A stretch of 64,000 nt of DNA from DATFDN01 sp035685165 (GCA_035685165.1 DASRBI010000010.1:62001-126000); one strand, 5' to 3'; positions 1 through 8,826 are shown, counted from the first letter of the stretch. A program made the numbers and translations. Notes: a model not told the origin generated them from the sequence alone.

Positions 1-168
1 ATAACCCTCGTCCTGCCGGACGGCGAGGCAGGGTGAAGGCCAAGCGTAGTCGGCCTGGTGCGGCACGCATTGTTCGCTGATGATGCGCCAAAGGGCGTTC
101 GCGTCGGCGCGGGCGAGCGCGGGAAAAAGGGCGATCGCGAGCGCAAAGACAGCCGGAAATGTGCGCAT
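1..168 (-). CDS. cdh: CDP-diacylglycerol pyrophosphatase, 5' part only
   Basis: The reverse strand from an ATG at 168 reads open to the window edge for 56 residues. It starts with a hydrophobic signal-like segment (about residues 4-20, ending ALARA) followed by LWRIISEQCVPHQ and WPSPCLAV. This matches the N-terminus of bacterial Cdh, which has L-x-x-I-V-x-x-x-C-x-P-N-Q and PSPCAEV and cleaves CDP-diacylglycerol to phosphatidate and CMP at the membrane. The catalytic HIT-like histidines would lie beyond the edge, so function cannot be confirmed. It is divergent from mnmG with a 70-bp gap. Known from the family: two conserved Cys near the N-terminus, both present here. Identity is from pattern recognition, not alignment. 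Confidence 0.72.
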   Translation of the reverse strand, partial: MRTFPAVFALAIALFPALARADANALWRIISEQCVPHQADYAWPSPCLAVRQDEGY

Positions 169-238
169 TCGAGAAGGTTGTCCAGTGGCCATTGGGCTCG
201 TGCCGGGGCAAAGAGGTTTCGTCAATCGAGGATCGCGG

Positions 239-2113
239 ATGGGCGAGAACGAGTTCGACGTCGTGGTGATCGGGGGCGGACATGCCGGCTGCGAGGCGGC
301 GGCTGCCGCCGCCCGTATGGGGGCCCGGACCGTGCTGCTGACCCACCGTCTCGCGACCATCGGGGAAATGTCCTGCAACCCCGCCATCGGCGGGATCGGA
401 AAGGGCCATCTCGTGCGCGAAATCGACGCGCTCGACGGGCTGATGGGACGGGCGGCCGATCAGGCGGGCATCCATTTCAAGGTGCTCAACCGCCGCAAGG
501 GGCCGGCCGTCCAGGGCCCCCGCGCTCAGGCCGATCGCGGACTCTACAAAAGCGCCATGCTTGCGCTGCTCGCAGCACAACCTTGCCTCGAGTTGCGCGA
601 AGGAGCTGCGGAGGCGCTGAGGACGGACCACGACGGCCGGATAAGCGGGGTGGTGCTGGCCGACGGGGCGCTGCTGCGCTGCCGCGCGGCGGTGGTGAGC
701 GCGGGGACGTTCCTGCGCGGAATGATCCATGTAGGTGCGACGCGCGTGCCAGCGGGGCGCGCGGGCGATGCACCTGCGATGGGGCTGGCGGCGGCGCTCG
801 CCGGCCTCTCGCTGCCGATCGGGCGGCTCAAGACCGGTACGCCGCCGCGCCTGTTTCGTGACAGCGTCGACTGGGAGGGGCTCCAATGCGACCCGGGTGA
901 TGATCCGCCGGAACCGTTCAGCACGCTGACCGAGCGGATCACCACGCCGCAGCTTAGCTGCCGGGTCACCGGCACTACCGAGGCGACCCACGCGTTAGTG
1001 CGGGCCAATCTCCATCATTCGGCGGTCTACGGAGGGCACATCGCCGGCCGGGGACCGCGTTATTGCCCGTCGCTCGAGGATAAGGTGGTCCGCTTTGCGG
1101 AGCGAACGAGCCATCCTGTGTTCCTAGAGCCCGAGGGGTTGGATTCCGACCTCGTCTACCCGAATGGTCTGTCGATAAGCATGCCGGAGGAGATTCAGCG
1201 GGCGGTGATCCGCACCATCCCCGGGCTCGAGCATGCCCGCATGGCTAGGCCCGGATATGCGGTGGAGTACGACTATGTCGATCCGCGCGCGCTGACCGCG
1301 GCCCTCGAGTTGCGATCGGTCTCCGGGCTCTTCCTTGCGGGCCAAGTGAACGGGACAACCGGCTATGAGGAGGCGGCGGCCCAGGGATTACTGGCCGGGA
1401 TCAACGCCGCGCGCCGCGCGGCGGGAGCTGATCCGGTCGTACTCAGTCGGGCCGACGCCTATATCGGGGTGATGGTCGATGATCTCGTGACCAGAGGCGT
1501 CACAGAGCCGTATCGCATGTTCACCTCGCGCTCGGAGTACCGGCTCACTCTCCGGTCCGACAATGCCGACCAGCGGTTGACCGCGCAGGGAATGGCCTGG
1601 GGCTGCGTGGGCGGCACGCGTGCCGCGCACTTCCGCGCCTTCGCCGTGACGCTCGCCGAGGCTCGGCTTCGGGCCCGTCAGGACGGGCTCTTCCCGGCGG
1701 CGCTGCGCCGGGCGCGTATCGGCGCGCGAGCCGATGGGCGGTGGCGGAGCGCCTTCGAGCTACTGGGCACGCAGGCCGACCGCGCTGCGCTGCTGTCCGC
1801 CTTTCCCTGGTTGGCCGCGCTGCCGGCGCGGGTTTTCCGCCAACTAGCGACCGAAGCGCTCTACAGCACCTACCTCGAGCGCCAGGAGGCCGATCTGCGT
1901 GCATTCCGGCGCGACGAGGGGATGCCGCTGGACGGCATCGACTGGGCCGCGGTCCCGGGGCTATCGGCCGAGGTGCGGGCCAAACTCACGGCGTTGCGCC
2001 CGGCTTCGGTCGGGGCGGCAGGACGGATCGAGGGTGTAACACCAGCCGCCCTAGCCGCGCTCACGGCCTATGCCCTAAAGTCGTCGCAAGCGCGTGACGC
2101 TCGTGGAACCTAA
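239..2113 (+). CDS. mnmG: tRNA uridine-5-carboxymethylaminomethyl modification enzyme MnmG (GidA)
   Basis: FAD-dependent partner of MnmE that builds the cmnm5 group on wobble U34 of certain tRNAs in the cytoplasm. The 624-residue product fits the usual ~620-630. FAD-binding GGGHAG is at residues 12-17, the catalytic-Cys motif CNPAIGG at 46-52, a second conserved Cys near 241 (LSCRVTGTTEATH), NGTTGYEEAAAQG mid-protein and TSRSEYRL later. An upstream in-frame start at 80 exists, but the conserved domain begins right after the ATG at 239, so 239 was chosen. It overlaps rsmG by 20 bp, implying a shared transcript. mnmE is not in the window; its usual place upstream is taken by the divergent cdh. 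Confidence 0.97.
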   Translation: MGENEFDVVVIGGGHAGCEAAAAAARMGARTVLLTHRLATIGEMSCNPAIGGIGKGHLVREIDALDGLMGRAADQAGIHFKVLNRRKGPAVQGPRAQADRGLYKSAMLALLAAQPCLELREGAAEALRTDHDGRISGVVLADGALLRCRAAVVSAGTFLRGMIHVGATRVPAGRAGDAPAMGLAAALAGLSLPIGRLKTGTPPRLFRDSVDWEGLQCDPGDDPPEPFSTLTERITTPQLSCRVTGTTEATHALVRANLHHSAVYGGHIAGRGPRYCPSLEDKVVRFAERTSHPVFLEPEGLDSDLVYPNGLSISMPEEIQRAVIRTIPGLEHARMARPGYAVEYDYVDPRALTAALELRSVSGLFLAGQVNGTTGYEEAAAQGLLAGINAARRAAGADPVVLSRADAYIGVMVDDLVTRGVTEPYRMFTSRSEYRLTLRSDNADQRLTAQGMAWGCVGGTRAAHFRAFAVTLAEARLRARQDGLFPAALRRARIGARADGRWRSAFELLGTQADRAALLSAFPWLAALPARVFRQLATEALYSTYLERQEADLRAFRRDEGMPLDGIDWAAVPGLSAEVRAKLTALRPASVGAAGRIEGVTPAALAALTAYALKSSQARDARGT

Positions 2114-2705
2114 TTCGGCACCGAACCTTGCGTCACGTGAAGCGCTCGCCGAGTTTGCTCGCCTGCTACGGGTCTGGAATCGGCGCATCAATCTCCTCGC
2201 CCAAGGCGAACTCGCCCATCTTGAAAACCGCCACATAGCCGATTCGCTCCAGTTGCTGCCCCTGATCCCGCCGAGCACGGCGCGGGGGATCGACCTCGGC
2301 ACTGGTGCCGGATTTCCCGGGCTCGTTCTGGCGATCGCCACCGGGATCGGGTTCGATCTCGTCGAGGCCGACCGCCGCAAGGCGGCATTCCTGCGCGAGG
2401 CCGCGCGGATCACCGGTGCGCCCGTGCAGATTTACGCCACGCGCATCGAGTCGGCGGCGATCCCGCCTGCGACCCTCGTCACGGCCCGCGCTTTAGCGCC
2501 GCTTCCAGCCCTACTGCCGCTCGTGGCCCCGAAGCTCGCCGCGGGCGGGATCGCGCTGCTGCCGAAGGGGGCAGGCTACGCGAGCGAATTGACGGCCGCG
2601 CGAGCCGAGTGGCAGATGGACGTCGAGGAAATCCCGAGTCGCACCGCGCCGGGTGCGGCCATTCTCAGGATCAGCGATCTCCGACGTGTCCTTCCTGCCG
2701 CGTGA
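2094..2705 (+). CDS. rsmG: 16S rRNA (guanine527-N7)-methyltransferase RsmG (GidB)
   Basis: SAM-dependent enzyme that methylates G527 of 16S rRNA; loss gives low-level streptomycin resistance in other bacteria. The product has 203 residues, the normal size. RHIADSL is at residues 46-52 and the SAM motif GTGAGFPGL at 69-77. The ATG lies inside the end of mnmG (20-bp overlap), and the 3' end overlaps the probable parA start. The order mnmG-rsmG-parA-parB is classical for origin-proximal DNA. A parS-like palindrome lies within its first 20 codons. Confidence 0.96.
   Translation: MTLVEPNSAPNLASREALAEFARLLRVWNRRINLLAQGELAHLENRHIADSLQLLPLIPPSTARGIDLGTGAGFPGLVLAIATGIGFDLVEADRRKAAFLREAARITGAPVQIYATRIESAAIPPATLVTARALAPLPALLPLVAPKLAAGGIALLPKGAGYASELTAARAEWQMDVEEIPSRTAPGAAILRISDLRRVLPAA
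2129..2144. promoter_or_regulatory. degenerate parS-like centromere site
   Basis: The 16-mer TGCGTCACGTGAAGCG keeps the invariant TCACGTGAA core and matches the canonical parS TGTTTCACGTGAAACA at 12 of 16 positions. It sits inside rsmG, 0.5 kb upstream of parA, where parS sites often occur. I saw no other TCACGTGA in the window. Whether ParB binds it is unknown; the outer bases are poor. Confidence 0.35.
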
Positions 2706-3534
2706 GCCAGCCGAGCCCCAACGCAATGCGCCGCGCATCCTGACGATCGCAAACCAGAAGGGCGGGGTCGGCAAGACCACGACGGCGGTCAATCTCGGGA
2801 CGGCCCTAGCCGTCGCCGGGCAGAAGGTGCTGCTGATCGACCTCGATCCCCAGGGCAATGCTTCCACCGGCCTCGGCATCCGACGCGAGGAGCGGACGCT
2901 TGGCACCTATTGCATGGTCGTCCTGCACGCCCCGGTTTCCGACACGATCCGGCCGACCGCCATCCCGAACCTGTTCGTCGTGCCCGCAGAGGCGGATCTC
3001 GCCGGCGCGGAGGTGGAGCTCGTCGGCATTGAAGGGCGCGAGTTCCGGCTGCGCGATGCACTCACATCTCTGCGCTCGGCTGCCCCACCGCAGTTCGACT
3101 ACGTGCTGATCGACTGCCCGCCGAGCCTCGGGCTACTGACCGTCAATGCGCTGGCGGCGGCGGACGCCGTGTTGGTGCCGCTGCAGTGCGAATACTATGC
3201 ACTGGAGGGCATCAGCGGACTCGTGCGCACGATCGATGCGGTGAAGCAGGGGCTCAACCCACGGCTGCGGCTGCAGGGCATCGTGCTGACGATGTTCGAC
3301 CGCCGGAACACGCTGTCCGGCCTGATTGCCGACGACGCGCGAGGTTTCTTCGGCGACGCGGTCTACGAAACGGTGATCCCACGCAATATCCGGATCAGCG
3401 AAGCGCCGAGCCACGGCAAGCCGGTGCTGCTCTACGATCTTCGCTCGCCGGGCGCCCAGGCCTATATCCGTCTGGCGGCCGAGCTTCTGCGTCGCGAGCG
3501 AGCCGGATCGCGACCGCTTGCGCCCAGCGCATGA
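2686..3534 (+). CDS. parA: chromosome-partitioning ATPase ParA
   Basis: Walker-type ATPase that drives segregation of ParB-parS complexes over the nucleoid. The deviant Walker A KGGVGKTT is at residues 25-32, followed by Walker A' (LIDLDPQGNAS) and Walker B (VLIDCPPSLG). No ATG precedes the domain. GTG at 2686 overlaps the rsmG stop and gives 282 residues; GTG at 2653 is an alternative that adds 11 residues. The stop overlaps the parB ATG (ATGA), so the pair is translationally coupled. Confidence 0.95.
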   Translation: MSFLPREPAEPQRNAPRILTIANQKGGVGKTTTAVNLGTALAVAGQKVLLIDLDPQGNASTGLGIRREERTLGTYCMVVLHAPVSDTIRPTAIPNLFVVPAEADLAGAEVELVGIEGREFRLRDALTSLRSAAPPQFDYVLIDCPPSLGLLTVNALAAADAVLVPLQCEYYALEGISGLVRTIDAVKQGLNPRLRLQGIVLTMFDRRNTLSGLIADDARGFFGDAVYETVIPRNIRISEAPSHGKPVLLYDLRSPGAQAYIRLAAELLRRERAGSRPLAPSA

Positions 3535-4391
3535 GCCCGCGCGAGAATACTCCGCGGCTCGGCCGCGGACTCGCAGCGCTGCTCGGGGAGGGCACGGCAC
3601 GGTCGCAGCCGGGCTCCGCCGAACAGGCTTCCGTGCGGCTCCTGCCGCTCGACCTGCTGGAGCCAGGCCCATTTCAGCCCAGGTCCTCGTTTCAGGAGCC
3701 CGCGCTCCACGAGCTAGCCGCTTCGATCCGCCGCCGCGGCATCCTGCAGCCGTTGCTGGCCCGTCCGCATCCGTCCGCTCCCGACCGCTACCAGATCGTC
3801 ACGGGCGAACGCCGCTGGCGGGCGGCGGCCATGGCTGGCCTGCATGCGGCGCCTGTGCTGGTCCGCGAACTCGGCGACTCCGACGCCCTCGCCGTTGCCT
3901 TGGTCGAAAACCTGCAACGCCAGGACCTCAATCCGCTGGAAGAGGCCGAAGGCTACAACCGCCTCATTGAGGAATTCGGTTTGACGCAGGAGCAGCTTGC
4001 CGATGCTGTGGGCAAGTCCCGCGCGCATATCGGCAACATGCTGCGGCTCCTCAACGCGACGCCGAAGCTCCGCGACGCGCTTCGCCAGGGAGTTGTCACC
4101 GCCGGACATGCCCGCGCGCTGCTTACTCATCCCGAGCCCGATCAGGCTTTGACGGCGGTGATAGCCAACCAGATGAGCGTCCGCGAGACCGAGGCGCTGG
4201 CGGCCGCCCGCCGTTCCGAGCCGACTGAGCGACGCCCGCGCGATGCCGACCTAGTGGCGCTCGAACGAGAGCTCTCGGCCGCGCTCGGTTTGAAGATCGA
4301 GATCAGCGGCACATTGCGGCGCGGCACGGTGCGGATCGGGTTCGAAGGCGCCGATCAGCTCGAGGGCATCCTCACCAAACTCCGGGCCTGA
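3531..4391 (+). CDS. parB: chromosome-partitioning protein ParB (CTPase, parS-binding)
   Basis: The 286-residue product has the family layout. An N-terminal GRGLAALLG box (residues 11-19) is the ParA-interacting region. The ParB/Srx CTPase domain carries GERRWRAA (92-99) and ENLQRQDLNPLEEAEGY (126-142). A helix-turn-helix lies near 150-175 and a C-terminal dimerisation region at the end. The ATG at 3531 overlaps the parA stop by 4 bp. It ends 31 bp from the oppositely oriented coxF-like gene, so the two operons converge with no clear terminator between them. Confidence 0.96.
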   Translation: MSPRENTPRLGRGLAALLGEGTARSQPGSAEQASVRLLPLDLLEPGPFQPRSSFQEPALHELAASIRRRGILQPLLARPHPSAPDRYQIVTGERRWRAAAMAGLHAAPVLVRELGDSDALAVALVENLQRQDLNPLEEAEGYNRLIEEFGLTQEQLADAVGKSRAHIGNMLRLLNATPKLRDALRQGVVTAGHARALLTHPEPDQALTAVIANQMSVRETEALAAARRSEPTERRPRDADLVALERELSAALGLKIEISGTLRRGTVRIGFEGADQLEGILTKLRA

Positions 4392-4422
4392 GCCGCTGCA
4401 AGGGATGCTCGACAGCGGCATC

Positions 4423-4554
4423 TCAGAAACTGCGCAATCGCACCATCGTGATGGCGAAGAAGAGCAGCGCGAGCCCGAGCAGCACCGCGAGCATCGCGAG
4501 ATTGCGGCCGCGTCGGCGCCGCTCGCGCTCGCTCGCCTCCACGGGCGCGCTCAC
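4423..4554 (-). CDS. CoxF-like small membrane protein of the cox operon
   Basis: This 43-residue peptide starts at a GTG that overlaps the ctaB stop (GTGA). It has a charged N-terminus (RERRRRGRN), one transmembrane helix of about 20 residues rich in L/A, then FFAITMVRLRSF at the C-terminus. Short proteins of this form are found just after ctaB in alphaproteobacterial cox operons and are usually labelled CoxF; their role is unclear. It is too short for ordinary gene finders. Position, coupling and topology support it as real; identity with CoxF rests on resemblance and context. Confidence 0.72.
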   Translation of the reverse strand: MSAPVEASERERRRRGRNLAMLAVLLGLALLFFAITMVRLRSF

Positions 4555-5519
4555 CCCCGGATCAGCCGGTCCACCGCAAGGGCGGTGAACAGCACGAACA
4601 AATACCAGAGCGAATAGCGGAAGCAGGCTTTCGCCGGTGCATCCTGGCTTAGGCTGACACCCCGTTCATCCTGCCGGTCCCGCAGGACCCGCCAGGCGCA
4701 GACCACGAATCCGAGGCCGAGCACGCTGGCCGCCGCAAGATAGACCGAACCAGCCAGTCCCAGAGCCCATGGGGTGAACGACACCAGCACAAGGGCCATG
4801 GTGTAGGCAAAAATGTGCACCCGGGTCCGCCGGGCCCCGGCTGTTACCGGCAGCATCGGGACGCCGGCCCGTGCGTAATCGTCGCTCGCCCAAAGAGCGA
4901 GCGACCAGAAATGCGGCGGCGTCCACATGAAGATGATCGCGAACAGGATCGCGGGGAGCAGGCCGACGCATCCCGTTACGGCCGCCCAGCCGATCACCGG
5001 CGGGAACGCGCCCGCTGCGCCCCCGATGACAATGTTCTGCGGTGTGCGGCGCTTCAGGCCGATCGTATAGACGAACACGTAAAACAAGATGGAGAGCGCA
5101 AGGCCGGTGGCTGCCACCGCGTTGGTGGCGAGGAACATCACCATCACGGAGGCGCAGCCGAGCAGTACGCCGAAGGCGAGCGCCGACTCCGGTTTCAACC
5201 GTCCGGACGAGACCGGGCGGTTCCGGGTACGCCGCATCAGCGCATCGATATCGCGGTCGTACCACATGTTGATCGCGCCGCAGGCGCCGGCCCCGACAGC
5301 GATGCTCAGCACGGCGGCGAAAGCCAGCACGGGATGTAGCCGCCCCGGAGCGATGAGCAGGCCGATCAAACCGCTGAACACGACCAGCGACATGACCCGT
5401 GGCTTCAGCAATGCGATCCAGTCGCGCAGCTCGCTTTCCGTCTCCAGTGCAGAAACGCTCAGGGGGGATTGCTCCCCCCCGACCGCCGAACCTACCTCGA
5501 TGTGCGCGGCTGGTGCCAT
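4551..5519 (-). CDS. ctaB: protoheme IX farnesyltransferase (heme O synthase)
   Basis: UbiA-family integral membrane enzyme that transfers farnesyl diphosphate to heme B to give heme O, the first step to heme A for the oxidase encoded upstream. The product has 322 residues and about eight hydrophobic segments. The prenyl-diphosphate/Mg site NMWYDRDIDALMRRTRNRP is at 84-102, with a second acidic loop at SDDYARAGVPMLPV. The ATG at 5519 begins 2 bp after the ctaD stop; a longer reading from 5582 would run into ctaD. Same transcript as ctaC and ctaD. Confidence 0.95.
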   Translation of the reverse strand: MAPAAHIEVGSAVGGEQSPLSVSALETESELRDWIALLKPRVMSLVVFSGLIGLLIAPGRLHPVLAFAAVLSIAVGAGACGAINMWYDRDIDALMRRTRNRPVSSGRLKPESALAFGVLLGCASVMVMFLATNAVAATGLALSILFYVFVYTIGLKRRTPQNIVIGGAAGAFPPVIGWAAVTGCVGLLPAILFAIIFMWTPPHFWSLALWASDDYARAGVPMLPVTAGARRTRVHIFAYTMALVLVSFTPWALGLAGSVYLAAASVLGLGFVVCAWRVLRDRQDERGVSLSQDAPAKACFRYSLWYLFVLFTALAVDRLIRG

Positions 5520-5521
5520 TG

Positions 5522-7114
5522 CTACGGAATCCTCGGCAGGGTCTCGTAGGTATGGAAGGGTGGTGGAGACGGCAGTGTCCACTCAAGGGTTGTTGCGCCT
5601 TCACCCCAATAGTTCGCGGCGACATGCTCTTTCGAGGTGAAGGTCCGGTAAAGCACGTAGAAGAACACCAGGAACGCGATCCCGCCGATATAGGCGCCGA
5701 GCGAGGAGACAAAGTTCCACCCCCAGAATGCTTCCGGGTAATCGGGGTAGCGCCGCGGCATCCCATCGGCCCCGAGGAAGTGCTGGGGGAAGAAGGTCAG
5801 ATTGACCCCGATGAATGTCAGCCAGAAATGCACCTTGCCCCAGAACTCAGGATAGGGGCGGCCCGACATTTTACCGATCCAGAAATAGAAACCGGCGAAA
5901 ATCCCGAAAACCGCGCCGAGCGACAGCACGTAGTGGAAATGCGCCACCACATAATACGTGTTGTGTAGGATCTGGTCGATCGACGCGTTCGCCAGCACCA
6001 CCCCGGTCACGCCCCCTAGCGTGAACACAAAGATAAATCCTAGCGCCCAAAGCATGGGTGTCTCGAACTCGATCGAGCCGCCCCACATCGTTGCGATCCA
6101 GGAGAAAATCTTGATCCCGGTGGGCACGGCTATAACCAGCGTGGCCGCCATGAAATAGGCGCGCGTATCGACATCGATACCGGAGATGAACATGTGGTGC
6201 GCCCACACCACGAAGCCGATCACCCCGATCGCGACCATAGCGTAAGCCATGCCGAGATAGCCGAACACCGCCTTTTTACTGAACGTCGAGACCACGTGGC
6301 TGATGATCCCGAAGGCGGGAAGGATCATGATGTATACTTCGGGATGGCCGAAGAACCAGAACAGGTGCTGGAACAGCACCGGATCGCCCCCTCCGGCAGG
6401 GTCGAAAAAAGCCGTCCCGAAATTGCGGTCACAGATCACCATCGTAATCGCCCCGGCCAACACCGGGATCGAAAGCAGGAGCAGGAATGCCGTTACCAGC
6501 ATGGCCCAGATGAACAGCGGCATTTTGTGCAGCGTCATTCCTGGCGCACGCATATTGAAGATGGTGGTGATGAAGTTGATCGCGCCGAGCAGCGAGCTGA
6601 TGCCCGCAAGGTGAAGTGCGAAAAGCGTGAAGTCCATCCCGGGTCCGGTCTCGTACGTGCTGAGCGAGAGCGGTGGATAAAGCGTCCAGCCGGTGCCCGA
6701 TTCGCCCATCAGAAGCCCGGTCACGATCAGGATATAGGCCGGTGGCAACAACCAGAAGCTGATATTGTTGAGGCGAGGGAACGCCATGTCCGGCGCGCCG
6801 ATCATGAGCGGGATGAACCAGTTGCCGAAGCCCCCGATCAGGGCCGGCATCACTGCGAAGAAGATCATCAGCAGACCGTGGGCAGTGACGATCGTGTTCC
6901 ACTCTTGTCCGGTGGAGACGATGTGGTTGCCCGGATACATGAGCTGGGCGCGCATGATCTCCGACAGCACCGCTCCGGTGGTCGCGCCGACCAGCGCGAA
7001 GACCAGATAGAGCGTGCCGATGTCCTTGTGGTTCGTGCTGCACAGCCAGCGCGTGAAGAAGCCCGGCTTGTGGTCGTGATGAGCGTGCTCGTGCGTCGTT
7101 ACCGACATCGTCAT
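5522..7114 (-). CDS. ctaD: cytochrome c oxidase subunit I (aa3 type)
   Basis: Catalytic subunit with low-spin heme a, heme a3 and CuB; it reduces O2 to water and pumps protons across the inner membrane. The 530-residue product has 12 predicted membrane segments. The heme a ligand H79 is in TAHG, the cross-linked His-Tyr pair is in GHPEVY (257 and 261), and the CuB His pair is in WAHHMF. The N-terminus is His-rich before the first helix. It lies 15 bp from ctaC. Subunit III (ctaE) and ctaG, usually next door, are absent from this window. Confidence 0.98.
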   Translation of the reverse strand: MTMSVTTHEHAHHDHKPGFFTRWLCSTNHKDIGTLYLVFALVGATTGAVLSEIMRAQLMYPGNHIVSTGQEWNTIVTAHGLLMIFFAVMPALIGGFGNWFIPLMIGAPDMAFPRLNNISFWLLPPAYILIVTGLLMGESGTGWTLYPPLSLSTYETGPGMDFTLFALHLAGISSLLGAINFITTIFNMRAPGMTLHKMPLFIWAMLVTAFLLLLSIPVLAGAITMVICDRNFGTAFFDPAGGGDPVLFQHLFWFFGHPEVYIMILPAFGIISHVVSTFSKKAVFGYLGMAYAMVAIGVIGFVVWAHHMFISGIDVDTRAYFMAATLVIAVPTGIKIFSWIATMWGGSIEFETPMLWALGFIFVFTLGGVTGVVLANASIDQILHNTYYVVAHFHYVLSLGAVFGIFAGFYFWIGKMSGRPYPEFWGKVHFWLTFIGVNLTFFPQHFLGADGMPRRYPDYPEAFWGWNFVSSLGAYIGGIAFLVFFYVLYRTFTSKEHVAANYWGEGATTLEWTLPSPPPFHTYETLPRIP

Positions 7115-7129
7115 CTCCCTTCCGGCGGA

Positions 7130-8038
7130 CTAGCGTCGCGCCGTGGCATCAAACTGCATCGCGGCTGCGAGCTGTACACGGGCCGGCGTCCGCGGTGCGG
7201 GGCGGGCATCCGCCGAGTATTCCTTCTGCGCCTGCACGACCCAGGCCTGGAATTCCTCCGGCGTCACGCCGCGGACCTCGATCGGCATCCGGCTGTGATT
7301 GGTGCCGCAGATCTGATTACACTCGCCATAATAAAGTCCCGGCCGGTCGATCCGCACCCAGGTCTCGATCGTGCGTCCGGGAATTGCGTAACGCTGCACG
7401 CCTAGCGACGGGATGAAGAAACTGTGGATCACGTCGCCGCTGGTGGTAAGGATCCGCACATTTTTGCCAACCGGCAGCACGAGTTCCTTGTCCACGGTCA
7501 GAAGTCGCGGCTGCCCGGGCTTGAGCTGGTCGTCCGGCACGATATAGCTCGAGAAACTCAAGCCCTTCTGGTCAGGATAGGTGTATTCCCAATACCATTG
7601 ATGGCCGGTCACCTTCACTGTCAGGTCGGGATGGTCGGTCCGGTCCTCGTAGTACACAAGCCGGAACGAGGGGATCGCCATCACCACCAGGATCAAGATG
7701 GGAATCACCGTCCACAACACCTCGATGACGGTGTTATGGCTAAGAACGCCGGGCGTCGGATGTCGGCGCGCGTTGTAGCGCCAGATCACCCAGGTCAGCA
7801 GGCAACCGACGAACGCCGAGATCACGCCGATGATAACGAGCACGAGGTGGTTCAGCGCGATGATGTCGCGCTTGACCGGACTGAACCCGGCCTGCAGGGT
7901 CACCGCCCAGGGCGAGGGACCGACAACGATCGAAGGCGGATCCGCGGCCGCTGCAGGAAGCGTTGTGACGAGCAGCAAACCGGAAAACATCAACGCCGCG
8001 GCCGCCCAGCCCCAAATCATCCGCCGTCCTCGTGTCAT
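7130..8038 (-). CDS. ctaC: cytochrome c oxidase subunit II (CuA)
   Basis: Carries the CuA centre that accepts electrons from cytochrome c. The 302-residue product has a Sec signal (residues 1-28, ending LPAAAA), two transmembrane helices (LVIIGVISAFVGCLL and VLWTVIPILILVVM) and a periplasmic cupredoxin domain. All CuA ligands are present: C240, C244, H248 and M251 in CNQICGTNHSRM. The ATG at 8038 was chosen because it starts the signal peptide; more upstream in-frame codons read as GC-rich noise. It heads the cox transcript ctaC-ctaD-ctaB-coxF. Confidence 0.97.
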   Translation of the reverse strand: MTRGRRMIWGWAAAALMFSGLLLVTTLPAAAADPPSIVVGPSPWAVTLQAGFSPVKRDIIALNHLVLVIIGVISAFVGCLLTWVIWRYNARRHPTPGVLSHNTVIEVLWTVIPILILVVMAIPSFRLVYYEDRTDHPDLTVKVTGHQWYWEYTYPDQKGLSFSSYIVPDDQLKPGQPRLLTVDKELVLPVGKNVRILTTSGDVIHSFFIPSLGVQRYAIPGRTIETWVRIDRPGLYYGECNQICGTNHSRMPIEVRGVTPEEFQAWVVQAQKEYSADARPAPRTPARVQLAAAMQFDATARR

Positions 8039-8166
8039 GCGTAATCCCGCCCTCGGCAGGCCGAAATCGACCTCGCTTACGGCGTTCGCGTAGCGGAGAG
8101 CAAACCCGAGATCAAGCGGAGCGCCCGCGAGCATGTCCGTTTTCCGTAACGGGGCGGCGCCAGGCA

Positions 8167-8826
8167 TCAATTGGCGAGACGGAGCAGCGTGAACATCCGC
8201 GCCGGCGGCAGCGCCTCGATCTCCGCCTCCTGCTGCTCCTCCGCGGTTAACAGCGCGTCGAGGGCGAAGTCCGGCCGCCACCCGAGCCGGCGCGCCGCCG
8301 GGGCGAGCGCGCGTTCGGCCCACCAGCGCGGGCCGCGCCCGGCCCGGAAATGGTTTACGAACAGCAGATGTCCCCCGGGCCTCACCAGCCGGCGCATCTC
8401 CGCCACCAGCCGGCGCGGATGCGGGACGACCGACGCGACAAACATCGCCACCGCGATGTCGAAGTGGCCGTCCGGCAGCCCCGTCTGTTCGGCGTCGAGC
8501 TCGTAGAGGGCCTCCACATTGGGCAGGCTGCGCGCCCGCTCACGGGCGCGCGCAAGCATTTCGGCCGACAGGTCGATGCCGACGATCCGCTTCTCCGTCC
8601 GATACCAGGGCAGCGCGAGCCCCGTTCCGACCCCCACCTCGAGAACCCGTTCCCCCGGCAGACCGTTGACCGCGGCCACCGCGCGCCGGCGCGCCGGTGT
8701 CCACACGGAGCCGAAGACCGCATCGTACACCCAAGCCCAGCGTCGGTAGGCCGCTCGCACTGCCTCGTGGTCAAGTGCGGGGGGCGCCGCCGCCGGCTCT
8801 TGCCATCCTCCCGACTCAGCCGTCAT
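8167..8826 (-). CDS. class I SAM-dependent methyltransferase, possible phosphatidylethanolamine N-methyltransferase
   Basis: The 219-residue product has motif I VLEVGVGTGLALPWY at 61-75, an acidic motif II (IVGIDLSAEML), and the VRPGGHLLFVNHF stretch typical of PmtA/UbiE-like enzymes. The opening YRRWAWVYDAVFGSVWTPARR resembles PmtA of phosphatidylcholine-making alphaproteobacteria, so lipid methylation is the best guess. Substrate cannot be fixed from sequence. It is back-to-back with a second methyltransferase; the two possible ATG codons share bases at 8824-8827. Confidence 0.75.
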   Translation of the reverse strand: MTAESGGWQEPAAAPPALDHEAVRAAYRRWAWVYDAVFGSVWTPARRRAVAAVNGLPGERVLEVGVGTGLALPWYRTEKRIVGIDLSAEMLARARERARSLPNVEALYELDAEQTGLPDGHFDIAVAMFVASVVPHPRRLVAEMRRLVRPGGHLLFVNHFRAGRGPRWWAERALAPAARRLGWRPDFALDALLTAEEQQEAEIEALPPARMFTLLRLAN

